Assembly: GCA_024280885.1 (NCBI GenBank)
Contig: JAJRPF010000047.1
Coordinates: 47,804 to 111,803 of the forward strand
Source: Planctomycetota bacterium
Lineage (GTDB): Bacteria; Planctomycetota; JAJSAM01; JAJVHW01
Length of the DNA: 64,000 nt
Direction: 5' to 3'
In this document: positions 54,503 to 64,000 of the stretch, one piece after another
How the letters are laid out: every line of letters begins with the position of its first letter
Position numbering within the stretch: position 1 is the stretch's first letter
Notes under the pieces: model-generated
Seen by the model: only the letters and a program-made list of their open reading frames with translations
Told to the model about the DNA's origin: nothing
Database searches by the model: none
Position numbers and translations under genes: made by a program

Positions 54503-55575
54503 GGAGCCAAGCAACTTTATTGCGTTTGTGGCGACTCCGTCGCCACGCTCGCTTTCGCTCGCATGTTCGGCTTCGGTCGCGGCTCCGGCTGCTTCAACCG
54601 GGCCGGCGCCTGGTGTTCGCTGCCTCGCATCGGGGCCGACGCTCGACTCGTGAGTGAACTCGTCTCGAGTGCGGGTTTCGCAGGCGGAATCCGCTCCCTG
54701 CGCCTCACCGCGATCGTCATGCCGTGAGCGGAGCTCACGACCCGCCATTCGCGGTGCTCCTTGTTGCGTCTGTGGCGACTCCGTCGCCACTCCTCGCTTC
54801 GCTCGCATGTTCGGCTCCCGTCGCGGCTCCGGCTGCGCGGCGCGAGTGTCATGCTGCGTGCTGCGCACGCAGCCCGCCACACGCTGTGTTGTGCTTGTGC
54901 CGCCTCCGGCGACACGCTCGCTTTCGCTCGCATGTTCGGCTCCCGTCGCGGCTCCGGCTGCTCAACCGGGGCCGCGCTCGGAGTTTGTTGCTCCGCATCG
55001 AAGCGGAACCACGACTTGGAACACACGCGTCGCGAGATCGGGTTTCGCAGGCGGAATCCGCTCTCTACGCCTCACCGCGACTGTCACGCTGCGTGCTCCG
55101 CACGCAGCCCGCCAATCGCTCTCCTCTCCAGCATTGTTGCGCGGGTGGGGCTTCTTCGCCGTCGAGCCTTCCCGCCCCCTTGCCTGTCCTTCTATCCCCG
55201 ATCAACCGAGGGGGCGGCGCGGCCGAAATCGCGTGCCTCGCTCAATTCGTCGGCGCGGCGACGAGTCTCGCCCTCGTCGGTCCCGGTGGCCGCGCCGACG
55301 AATACGAGCCTGGCACGGCATTTCGGTCGACGAATTGCACTTGGGTCGCCTCCGGCTCCCCGCTCGCTCTCGCTCCCTATCCCCGATCCGTCATCGGGGT
55401 GGCGTGGCCGACATCGCGTGCCTGGCTCGGGTCTTCGGCACGGCGATGACGCTCGCCTGCTCGGCGGTGTGGCCGCGCCGAGCAATCGGAGTCTGGCACG
55501 GTCTTTCGGTCGGCCGAGTGCGCCCTCTTCCCCTGACGCCAGCGAGCGTTATGCTCTCACGCAGGGAGGCTCATC
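54503..55575. repeat. Non-coding field of palindromic, GC-rich repeats
   Basis: No gene is supported in these 1073 bp. Recurrent pieces: a GTGGCGAC-TCC-GTCGCCAC hairpin at 54528-54546 and 54772-54790; a block of about 46 bp containing GCTCGCATGTTCGGCT at 54547, 54793 and 54914; a block containing CGCAGGCGGAATCCGCT near 54680 and 55050; and CGCACGCAGCCCGCCA near 54864 and 55100. From 55190 two imperfect tandem units of about 190 bp begin CTATCCCCGAT; each contains a long hairpin (55220-55329 and 55405-55515) whose arms hold GGCCGA/TCGGTCG and GTGCC/GGCAC. Long open frames cross it only because it is GC-rich. Confidence 0.8.
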
Positions 55576-56460
55576 ATGCGCGCACTCGTTCTGGCCGCTG
55601 CGCTCGTCGCTGTCGCCGCTACGCCGGCGCTTGCCGGAATTGGGCTCGGAGTTGAGGTGGTCAACCCGACCGCCGTGCCGGGCGAGGCGTTCGAGGTTGC
55701 CGTCAAGGTGCAGAATCGGTCGCCCGCTGCGCGGCGCGTCACGCTCCGGTTTCGTCTGCGGGGCCCCGAGTTCGCGAATGCCGGAGCGCGTCGCTATCGC
55801 TCTCCGCTCCAACGCGTTCGCGTCGCGCTCGAGGCTGGCGAGGAGCGGGATCTGTTACTCGGTGTGCGTGTGCCCGACGACGCGGCCGGTGCTCTTCGCA
55901 TCGAGGTGCGGCGGGGCCGGGATCGGCGGACGGTGGATGCCTGGGTTACGGCGGACGATTTGTTTCCCGGACCGCCGGCGCGTGGCCGTGTTCCGTATCA
56001 ACCCGTCCTCCGCGTGAGTCAGGTCCGCGAATTCGACGGCGATCAGTCGAAGCGCACCGTTGTCGTTCGCGATCGCGAGAGCTGGGACACGCTGCTCGAC
56101 ACGGTGCGCGTCGAGACTCCCGCGGCCTGGGGGCGCGACGCGGAGTTCCGCGACGAGGGCGACTACGTGCGGCCGATCGACGTGGACTTCGCGCAGGAGA
56201 CCGTGCTCGCCATCTTCGCGGGTAGCCGCCAGCACGTGGACTTCATCCGCGTTCGCGCCGTGCGCACGGCGAGCGATGGGGCACTGGTCTGCGAGTATCA
56301 GATCGTGCGACGTCGTCCGCGGGGTGTGTACTACGCCGCCGATCACCAGTGGGCGCCGTATGCGTTTCTGACGATCCCGCGGGTCGGGGCGGAGACCGAG
56401 ATCCGGTTCCGCCGCCTGCCGGATAGACGAGTTTCCACCGCCTCCCGATCGCCGCGGTAG
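55576..56460 (+). CDS. Secreted protein, PrcB-like C-terminal region
   Basis: The 294-residue protein has a signal peptide (LVLAAALVAVAATPALA). An Ig-like N-terminal domain (LGVEVVNPTAVPGEAFEVAVKVQNRS...) is followed by a domain with DVDFAQETVLAIFAG, VRTASDGALVCEYQIVRRRP and APYAFLTIPRV. That order (an inhibitory-looking strand pair ending in FLTIPR) is reminiscent of PrcB-type C-terminal domains; this is tentative. AGGGAGG lies upstream of the ATG. Periplasmic or secreted; function unknown. Confidence 0.75.
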   Translation: MRALVLAAALVAVAATPALAGIGLGVEVVNPTAVPGEAFEVAVKVQNRSPAARRVTLRFRLRGPEFANAGARRYRSPLQRVRVALEAGEERDLLLGVRVPDDAAGALRIEVRRGRDRRTVDAWVTADDLFPGPPARGRVPYQPVLRVSQVREFDGDQSKRTVVVRDRESWDTLLDTVRVETPAAWGRDAEFRDEGDYVRPIDVDFAQETVLAIFAGSRQHVDFIRVRAVRTASDGALVCEYQIVRRRPRGVYYAADHQWAPYAFLTIPRVGAETEIRFRRLPDRRVSTASRSPR

Positions 56461-56498
56461 GGTCTGCGACACGAGCAGGTCTTGTGAGGTGGGGGGGG

Positions 56499-58184
56499 AT
56501 GATCGACGCACCCGCTGGTTCCTATCGCAGAGCGGCGTTGTTCCATCTGTCGATCATGCTCCTAATCGCCGTTCTTGTGGTGCTCAACGCGGTCACATCC
56601 GATGACGTCGCCGACACGCTTCCCGACGCGCAGAGCGCCGACGCGGAACCCTCGGGTCGTGCGCCGTCGGCGATCGGCGAACCGCCCCGCAAGCGCTCGC
56701 GCGTCGCTGCGCGCGTTCACCCGGAGCCTCCGCCTTCGGGGACGGACGCGGATGACCAGAGCGCCACCGCGACTGCTCGCGATGAGTCCGGCGATCCGCT
56801 CCCCGGCAGCCCGCCTCCGTACACGAGTGATGACGGCACCGTCCCATACTACGTCATCGTGACGATCTCGTCCGACGGTGCGCGGGCGCTCGGCTCGTGC
56901 CTCCCGGATCACGAGGGACGCTTCGCGCTGCCGCCAGGAGCGCGCAGCGGGCGCGTCCGATTCGTGGCGATCAGGCAGGGCGCTAGGCGGACCGGCATCT
57001 GGTCCGAGTTGCACTCCCCCGAGATCGACGCGGAGTCGCTCGATGGCGGGAATGTCGTCTTCACGCGCGTCGAGCCAATCGGAAGCGTGGAGATTCGCAC
57101 TGTCGACGACACCGGGGTCGGACATGCGGCTCGCGTGATCGTGGAGCGCAGGCTCGGCAGTGAGTGGTACACGCGGAACGAGATCGACACTGACGAAGGC
57201 GGAGAGGCGGTAATCGACAAGTTGCGGCCCGGCGACTTCCGGGTCCGCATGGTCGCGTCCTCGACGCGCTCAAGTCCTCTGTGGGCGCCGCCCGAGCGCT
57301 CGTTCACGGTCTCGTCTGCGGACCGGGCTCGTGTGATGTTCGAATTGCGGCGCCCGGCTCGCGTCGCGGTCTCGGTCGTGGATGAGCGCGGTCGGCCGAT
57401 CGAGGGCGCGCTGGTGTATCTCCTCGTGCGAGGGCCGCGCGGCATGCGCTCGCAACCGGGCGGCAGGACGGATGGCGACGGGCATCTGGCGTTCGGGGGC
57501 ATCGATCCGACGGACGTCGCAATCGTAGTGAACAAGCTCGGATTGCCGCCGGTCATCGTGGAGCGCTCTCTTCTCCCGGGTCTGCACGCGGAACGCGTGA
57601 CGCTTGTCCCGGGCGGTCACACGCTGAAGGGGCGCTTCACCGGTCGTCCTGATGGCGCGCGCTCGGGCCTGCATGTACTGCGCCTCGCAGACGCGACGCA
57701 CGGTGCCTTCGTCGTTCAAGGGGTCCAGGTCGCTGCGGACGGAGCGTTCTCCGTCCCGGGGCTGCCCAGTGGACGCTATCAACTGGCGATGTACCGCGCC
57801 GACTTGGCAAGAGCGGCGTTCTGGGCCGACATCGACGGGCGCTCGCTCGACGTCGGCGACATCGACGTCTCCGGAGCCTTCGAGCAGGGGGATCGCTCCT
57901 TCGAGGTCGTCGTGGAGACGGACGACGGCGCGCGCGGAGCGGGGCCGAGCATCGCCTACCGACGCCGCGATTGGACGCCGGGTGTGTGGCGCCTCAGCCA
58001 GACGTTCTTCCACAGTAGGTTCACCGGAGCGGGCGTCCAGCACGTCAGCCCGGGAACGTACGAAGTGCGCGTCACGACACAGGTCGGCGACCTGGCGATG
58101 TGGGATTTGACGGCGACCGCGACGGTCGAACTCCTGCCCGAAGGCGACCCTCCACGTGTCGTCCTGCGCGTGGATCGTCGGTAG
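56499..58184 (+). CDS. Membrane-anchored protein with carboxypeptidase-regulatory-like repeats
   Basis: The 561-residue protein has one N-terminal helix (LFHLSIMLLIAVLVVLNAV), a disordered charged linker and several regulatory-like beta-sandwich repeats (SVEIRTVDDTGVGHAARVIVE, VAVSVVDERGRPIEGALVYLLV, LKGRFTGRPDGARSGLHVL). ATG 56499 follows GAGGTGGGG; a GTG at 56484 is less likely. It is a paralogue in style of the genes at 37306 and 38692-41477. Confidence 0.75.
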   Translation: MIDAPAGSYRRAALFHLSIMLLIAVLVVLNAVTSDDVADTLPDAQSADAEPSGRAPSAIGEPPRKRSRVAARVHPEPPPSGTDADDQSATATARDESGDPLPGSPPPYTSDDGTVPYYVIVTISSDGARALGSCLPDHEGRFALPPGARSGRVRFVAIRQGARRTGIWSELHSPEIDAESLDGGNVVFTRVEPIGSVEIRTVDDTGVGHAARVIVERRLGSEWYTRNEIDTDEGGEAVIDKLRPGDFRVRMVASSTRSSPLWAPPERSFTVSSADRARVMFELRRPARVAVSVVDERGRPIEGALVYLLVRGPRGMRSQPGGRTDGDGHLAFGGIDPTDVAIVVNKLGLPPVIVERSLLPGLHAERVTLVPGGHTLKGRFTGRPDGARSGLHVLRLADATHGAFVVQGVQVAADGAFSVPGLPSGRYQLAMYRADLARAAFWADIDGRSLDVGDIDVSGAFEQGDRSFEVVVETDDGARGAGPSIAYRRRDWTPGVWRLSQTFFHSRFTGAGVQHVSPGTYEVRVTTQVGDLAMWDLTATATVELLPEGDPPRVVLRVDRR

Positions 58185-58269
58185 GTACCAGCTCCCTGGA
58201 GCGGTCTGCGACGCGTCGCCAACGCTGGCGCGGTCTCTGGACCCTCGAACGAGCTGCCAATACGTGGAA

Positions 58270-58302
58270 CGCGGGGGCTGCGGCATGGCCGCAGTCCCCG
58301 CG
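58270..58302. terminator. Bidirectional terminator
   Basis: A 15-bp inverted repeat (58270-58284 with 58288-58302, loop ATG, one G-U) lies between convergent genes ending at 58184 and 58331. Confidence 0.7.
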
Positions 58303-58330
58303 ATGTGTGGTTCCGTCGCCTCTCAGGCGC

Positions 58331-59905
58331 TCAGAACGTCACGAGCGTCTGCAGGTAGAAGAAGTCGGAGTCGCCGGTGTTCCCGTCGTTGGACGTCGTT
58401 CGGCGCGCGAATGTGCTCTCCCAGAAGTGGGCCCAGCCCATCTGCCAGGTCACGCGCTCGTTCTGCTTCCAGGTCACGATGAAGTCGACCTCGCTGCCGA
58501 GGTTCTCGCCCGCCCCCTTGAAACCCGGCCGCAGTTGCTTGCCGGATGCGACGACCCAGCCGCCCTGCTCTTCGTCGAGCTTGAAATTCCAGTAGGCGGC
58601 CTTCATCGAGACGCAATCGGAGAGATCGATCGAGGCGTTGGCCGACCAGGCGTTCATATTCGACCAGGCCTGCAGATCGTGGATGCCGTACCAACCGTGG
58701 TTCGTCGGGAAGAGGACCTGGAATTGGTCCACGTCGCCGTCGTCGGTCTTCTTGTCGCCGGTCGCGAGGTTGTACTCGAAGCCGAAACGGGGCTTGCCCT
58801 TGACGTCGTGCAGGCGGTAGCCGAGTTCGCCGCGGGCCGCCCACGCGCTCAGGTCGTCGCCGCCGATCTGGCCCTCCTGGATGGCGCCCTGGAAGTCCCA
58901 ATCCAGGCCGCCGTCGTCAGCGCCGTGAATGCGTGTTCCGTACGTGCCGAACGTCGTGTGACCGTCGGTCAGCGTGCGGCCCGGACGCGGCTCGCCGAAG
59001 GTCTTGCGCGTATCGTTCAGGTAGATGGCGAAGAACTCGAACGTCGTCGAGCCGACGAGGCCCGGGTGCGTCGTCCAGATGCCGATCAGGTCGGCGTCGT
59101 CGTCACTCTTGTCACTGACCGCGAAGCCCTCGGCGATGCGATACGCGAAGCCGGTGTAGTTGTCGCCGTCCCGGTTGTGCGTGACGGTGACGCCGTCGAA
59201 GCGCCGGCCCGCATTCGACCACTCGAAGGCGCCGATGAAGCGCTCGTCCGAGAGAGCGGTCGCTTGGCGTCCGAGCCGCACGGTCGTGTCGGTGTCGAAC
59301 ATGTTCCGGAAGTCGATATAGCCCTTGCTGAGGTCCACCCCGCCGGTGTCGGCGCCGGTATTCGACTCTTCGCCCCAGATCCGCGTGTCCTGGAACTCGA
59401 TGAACGCGCCGAGATCGTCGGTGATCTCGGCCTTGGCGTGGAACCGCACGCGGCCGAGGAAGAACTCGTTCGTGTGCCGCCCTTCGACATCCGGAGGCGT
59501 GGGGGAGCGGCGCAGCATTTCGCCGCGGACACGGATCATGCCGCCGAACTCCAGGCGCTTCGTTCGTGGCGCGACAACGATGCCACCCGATGGACCGTCC
59601 AGTTGCCGCGTCACGAGGTATTGCTCGACGGCGCGTGCGAGGTCTCCGTTGTCGCCGGAGTCCTCGGTCTGACGCGCCTGCTTCCAGGCCTCGAGCTCCT
59701 CGACGCGCTGTCGGAGAGCGCGCACTTCCTTCAGGACCTCGTTGTCCTGCTGCTGGGCGCCGTGCTCGCGCGCGTCCTGCTCATCGGCGTGCGCCGGCTG
59801 TGCGTACGCGCCAAACACGATGGTGGACGCGAGGATGGTGGACGCGAGGACTCTCGCCGCGAGGGGCGAGCCGAGGCGTGTCCTGCCAGACTGGATCGGA
59901 TGCAT
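58331..59905 (-). CDS. Outer-membrane porin of the alginate-export (AlgE-like) family
   Basis: The 524-residue protein has a signal peptide (AYAQPAHA cleavage region), a short coiled coil (NEVLKEVRALRQRVEELEAWKQ) as in trimeric porins, then an all-beta chain with repeated aromatic strands (RLEFGGMIRVRGEMLRR, TVRLGRQATALSDERFIGAFEW, NLATGDKKTDDGDVDQFQVLFPTNHGWYGI). The chain ends in an aromatic (LQTLVTF), needed for barrel insertion. RLGRQ...WSNAGRRFDGV is characteristic of the family. A Crp/Fnr-type box lies 77-90 bp before the start. Transported solute unknown. Confidence 0.88.
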   Translation of the reverse strand: MHPIQSGRTRLGSPLAARVLASTILASTIVFGAYAQPAHADEQDAREHGAQQQDNEVLKEVRALRQRVEELEAWKQARQTEDSGDNGDLARAVEQYLVTRQLDGPSGGIVVAPRTKRLEFGGMIRVRGEMLRRSPTPPDVEGRHTNEFFLGRVRFHAKAEITDDLGAFIEFQDTRIWGEESNTGADTGGVDLSKGYIDFRNMFDTDTTVRLGRQATALSDERFIGAFEWSNAGRRFDGVTVTHNRDGDNYTGFAYRIAEGFAVSDKSDDDADLIGIWTTHPGLVGSTTFEFFAIYLNDTRKTFGEPRPGRTLTDGHTTFGTYGTRIHGADDGGLDWDFQGAIQEGQIGGDDLSAWAARGELGYRLHDVKGKPRFGFEYNLATGDKKTDDGDVDQFQVLFPTNHGWYGIHDLQAWSNMNAWSANASIDLSDCVSMKAAYWNFKLDEEQGGWVVASGKQLRPGFKGAGENLGSEVDFIVTWKQNERVTWQMGWAHFWESTFARRTTSNDGNTGDSDFFYLQTLVTF

Positions 59906-59981
59906 GGTGCGTTGCTCCTCTAGCTGACCCGACTTCCCCCGCGGGCCACGCGCAGGCTATCGAGCGGGCGCCGAGCTTACC

Positions 59982-59995
59982 TTGACGCACGTCAA
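59982..59995 (-). promoter_or_regulatory. Crp/Fnr (DNR)-type operator upstream of the porin
   Basis: TTGAC-GCAC-GTCAA, perfect half-sites extended to CTTGAC/GTCAAG at 59981-59996. Its centre is 84 bp from the porin start, which would place transcription start about 42 bp before the ATG. Confidence 0.65.
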
Positions 59996-60029
59996 GCGCG
60001 CCAACGTGTACCCGAGTGCAGTCTCGACG

Positions 60030-60452
60030 TCAGGCACTGACGCCCGTTGCGCCGACGGCCTGCAGGGCCGCGCGCACAGACTCGGCGGCGGCGGTGAGAT
60101 CCGCTTGCGCAACCGACGTGGCCGCGTTCGCAAAGTCGAGGTCGTGGACGTCGCGGATCGGGACGACGTGCAGATGCGTGTGGGGGACCTCGAGTCCGGC
60201 GATCATGAGGCCGATCTTCGTCGGAGCGAACGCCGTCATCTGCGCGCGGCCGATCTCGCGCGCCACGGTCGTCAGGTGGGCTGCCACCTCTGCGTCGAGA
60301 TCGACCCAATGATCCACCTCGGCCCGCGGCACGACGAGCGTGTGTCCCGGTTGGAGCGGGTTGATGGAGAGGAATGCGACGCACGCGTCGTCACGCCAGA
60401 CGAAGTGTCCGGGGAACTCGCCGTCGATGATGCGTGTGAAGATGGTTGGCAT
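60030..60452 (-). CDS. HIT-family protein
   Basis: The 140-residue protein has the Hint-type HIT fold: FTRIIDGEFPGHFVWRDDACVAFLSINPLQPGHTLVVPRAEVDHW and the His triad HTHLHVVP (H-x-H-x-H). HIT proteins hydrolyse or transfer nucleotidyl groups. ATG 60452 is used; GTG 60461 is in frame upstream. Cytoplasmic. Nothing in the neighbourhood indicates its substrate. Confidence 0.92.
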   Translation of the reverse strand: MPTIFTRIIDGEFPGHFVWRDDACVAFLSINPLQPGHTLVVPRAEVDHWVDLDAEVAAHLTTVAREIGRAQMTAFAPTKIGLMIAGLEVPHTHLHVVPIRDVHDLDFANAATSVAQADLTAAAESVRAALQAVGATGVSA

Positions 60453-60579
60453 GCTCTGCACTCTATACGAGACGGCTCCCGCCGAGACGTCAGAAGCAAT
60501 GACAAGAGAGGATATAGAAAGTCGATAAGCAATGACTTAATAATAAGATAAGACGTCATAATAGGCGACGTTCCGACTC

Positions 60580-61488
60580 ATGTTTTCGTCCGTTGAAGCC
60601 CTTCGCGAGCCACTCCTTGCCGCGCGCCTCCTGCGCGAGGAGATCCTCGCGATGCCTGTTCCGCCGGCCCGGCGAGCTGAGCAGCGTGCTCAATTCCCGC
60701 GCCGCGGCAGGCTCCCTGCGACGGCCTCCACTGCCCTCTCGCGCGCGGCGCAGATCGGCAGTTCGGAAGGCTTCGCGGCGGTCCGCCGCGAGGCGCTCGA
60801 GGAGATCGCCGTTCTGGCCTCACGGCGCGCTCTGCGAGATGGCCCGGGCGAGGCGTTTCACGGGCAGCCAGCCCCGCCTCCCGCGGACGTCCCCGCGCTC
60901 TTCCAGGAGATCCTCGCGACGATCAACGCTCCGCGCGCCCACGAGACGTGGTCCCCCGTTCTCCGCGCGTTCGCGCTCCACTTCGTGCTCCGGTTGGTGC
61001 AGCCGTTCGCGGGCTCCTCGGCCGCGCTGGCTCACGCTGCCGAGGCGATGGTGCTCGCGTCCGACGGGTTCGACGCGCGTTGCATGTGGATCGGGCCCGC
61101 GGCCGACGCGGGCCGCGCGCGCGAGCGCCCGGACCCCGACGCGTTCGCGCTGGAGCGGGCCAACGCTCTCGTCCAGGCCCTCGGCGAGACGCGCGACGCG
61201 CTGCGTGACGAGAGCGCACGCGCCCTTCTGCGGCAGTGGGCGGAGCATCATGAGTCCGGGCTGAACGAGCGGCAACGAGCCGCTCTTCGCCGTCTCGATG
61301 CTCCGGGGGCGCGGCTGGCATTCCGCGACTACGTGACGCTCAACTCGGCCCGCCGGGGAGCTGGGTTGCGCTCCCTCCAGCGCGATTGGCGCGCGCTACG
61401 CGAGGAGGGCTGGATCGTTGCGGTGGAGGACGACGCGTTCGCCTTGTCGACGGCACCGCTTGAATGGGGAGCGTCCCCGTCGGAGTAG
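60580..61488 (+). CDS. Fic-like protein with degenerate active-site motif
   Basis: The 302-residue helical protein has ALHFVLRLVQPFAGSSAALAHAAEAMVL at the place of the Fic core, where active AMP transferases read H-P-F-x-(D/E)-G-N-G-R. Here His is Gln and GNGR is absent. The C-terminus looks like a winged helix (ERQRAALRRL...FRDYVTLNSARRGAGLRSLQRDWRALREEGWIV), the usual Fic companion. So it is a probably inactive or repurposed Fic family member. An unusually AT-rich 80-bp stretch precedes it. Confidence 0.6.
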   Translation: MFSSVEALREPLLAARLLREEILAMPVPPARRAEQRAQFPRRGRLPATASTALSRAAQIGSSEGFAAVRREALEEIAVLASRRALRDGPGEAFHGQPAPPPADVPALFQEILATINAPRAHETWSPVLRAFALHFVLRLVQPFAGSSAALAHAAEAMVLASDGFDARCMWIGPAADAGRARERPDPDAFALERANALVQALGETRDALRDESARALLRQWAEHHESGLNERQRAALRRLDAPGARLAFRDYVTLNSARRGAGLRSLQRDWRALREEGWIVAVEDDAFALSTAPLEWGASPSE

Positions 61489-61526
61489 CTGATTCAGGGG
61501 GTAGCTGGTTCCGCGGAATAGCCGGC

Positions 61527-61907
61527 TCAGGGAACGACCCGCAGCACGGGGCCTGGGCCCTGGCCTTCGGACCGCGGCGGTGCTGGTCCTGTCTCGATCG
61601 GTCCGCTCCACGCAGCGATTCCGCCCTCCAGCACGGAGACGTCGCCGAAGCCGATCAGCGCCAGGAATGTCGCGGCCGCATGTGCGCGCTTGCGGTGATC
61701 GCCGATGACCACGAGGCGCTGGGCGACGCTCGCCGGGAGGCTGGCTCGACGGCTGCCGAGGTCGTAGACGGGGACGTGCACCGAGCCGGGGATGTGCCCG
61801 GCCTCGTAGCGGGCGACGTCGCGTACGTCCACCAGCGTGGGACACCGCGCCGAGGCCATGGCTTCGGCGAGGGTCTCAGGGGTGAGGGATGCGAACCGGT
61901 TCGTCAC
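61527..61907 (-). CDS. Rhodanese-like domain protein lacking the catalytic cysteine
   Basis: The 126-residue single-domain protein has the rhodanese frame CPTLVDVRDVARYEAGHIPGSVHVPVYDL and FLALIGFGDVSVLEGGIAAW. The active-site loop, normally beginning with Cys (CxxGxR), reads GDHRKRA, so sulfurtransfer is not expected; it may bind or regulate. GTG 61907 is chosen because the domain begins just after it; the longer frame to 62036 has no support. Confidence 0.75.
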   Translation of the reverse strand: MTNRFASLTPETLAEAMASARCPTLVDVRDVARYEAGHIPGSVHVPVYDLGSRRASLPASVAQRLVVIGDHRKRAHAAATFLALIGFGDVSVLEGGIAAWSGPIETGPAPPRSEGQGPGPVLRVVP

Positions 61908-62154
61908 GCTGCCGTTACATTCTGGCGGTGATTGCACACCGATAGTAGGGACTGCCGATGAAGCCAGAAGGTTGAAGCCAGAAGGCGAGCCACGCGCGCG
62001 AATCTCCGGGAACGTGTTCGCTCCTCGGGCGTCCAAGCCGCTGAGTGGGTTTCGCGGCCGCGTACGATTTCAATGCCTTGTCACTTCGCATGGAGGCTTG
62101 AGACTGCGACCGGCGGGAGAGTGGGTTGCGCCGAGACCGAGGGAGGACCGTCCG

Positions 62155-63969
<1,815 letters not shown>

Positions 63970-64000
63970 CGAGTCACGACGAGTGGCGGGCCGTGAGCTC

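Noticed and set aside
54503..55575. Open frames of 240-420 residues across the repeat field
   Set aside because: They consist of repeat-derived Arg/Ser/Ala/Pro-rich translations in several frames at once, without starts or domains.

Overview
This 64 kb, high-GC, single-organism window is densely coded and Gram-negative in character: outer-membrane factors, a porin, RND pumps, lipoproteins and many Sec signal peptides. It also has a PASTA-less Ser/Thr kinase with a PEGA domain, NtrC-type sigma-54 signalling, several carboxypeptidase-regulatory-like secreted proteins, a cbb3-type oxidase and selenoproteins. Together these fit Planctomycetota or a similar deep-branching phylum; this is inference from gene style, not a phylogenetic result. 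No rRNA, tRNA, CRISPR array or intact insertion sequence was seen.

Layout. 0-7.2 kb: two NtrC-type two-component pairs (the first kinase is cut by the window edge) flanking a Ser/Thr kinase. 7.2-13.5 kb: a glycine-rich secreted protein behind a good sigma-54 promoter match, a TPR protein, and a long secreted hydrolase-type gene split by an apparent frameshift. 13.5-15.7 kb: hypotheticals and a beta-helix protein. 16-37.2 kb: a heavy-metal island. 37.2-43 kb: secreted carboxypeptidase-regulatory-like lipoproteins, one with a frameshift in a GC repeat. 43-54.5 kb: respiratory module (ferredoxin, LysR, cbb3-type oxidase with ccoG, a SafE-like protein, ccoI and small subunits, two Crp/Fnr regulators, hemerythrin). 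54.5-55.6 kb: non-coding, packed with palindromic repeats. 55.6-64 kb: secreted proteins, an AlgE-type porin, HIT, a degenerate Fic-like protein, a cysteine-less rhodanese and a secreted metalloprotease-like protein.

The main result is in the metal island. Two genes that look broken are continuous reading frames with in-frame TGA codons exactly where heavy-metal-associated (HMA/MerP-type) domains carry their metal-binding CxxC cysteines. The gene at 16562-17704 encodes lipoprotein signal - HMA - thioredoxin (CGPC) - HMA, with TGA codons at residues 81, 84, 313 and 317. The gene at 26696-27298 encodes a lipoprotein HMA domain with TGA codons at 58 and 61, followed by a separate thioredoxin-like gene. 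A hairpin follows each TGA pair; the two in the first gene share loop, stem length and a 15-nt distance from the TGA. I read these as selenocysteine (UxxU) metal-binding proteins with SECIS-like elements.

The two operons share a MerR-type promoter design (TTGACC, 20-bp spacer, TAGACT). One starts with a [2Fe-2S] CopZ-like chaperone. The other starts with merR itself, whose product has the three cysteines used for Hg(II) in MerR. Around them lie two tripartite HME-RND efflux systems, a CadC-like ArsR repressor, a PII-like protein and a P1B ATPase. The picture is a selenol-based capture system for soft metals, plausibly mercury, coupled to efflux. There is no merA or merT and no sel gene in the window, so Sec insertion depends on genes elsewhere.
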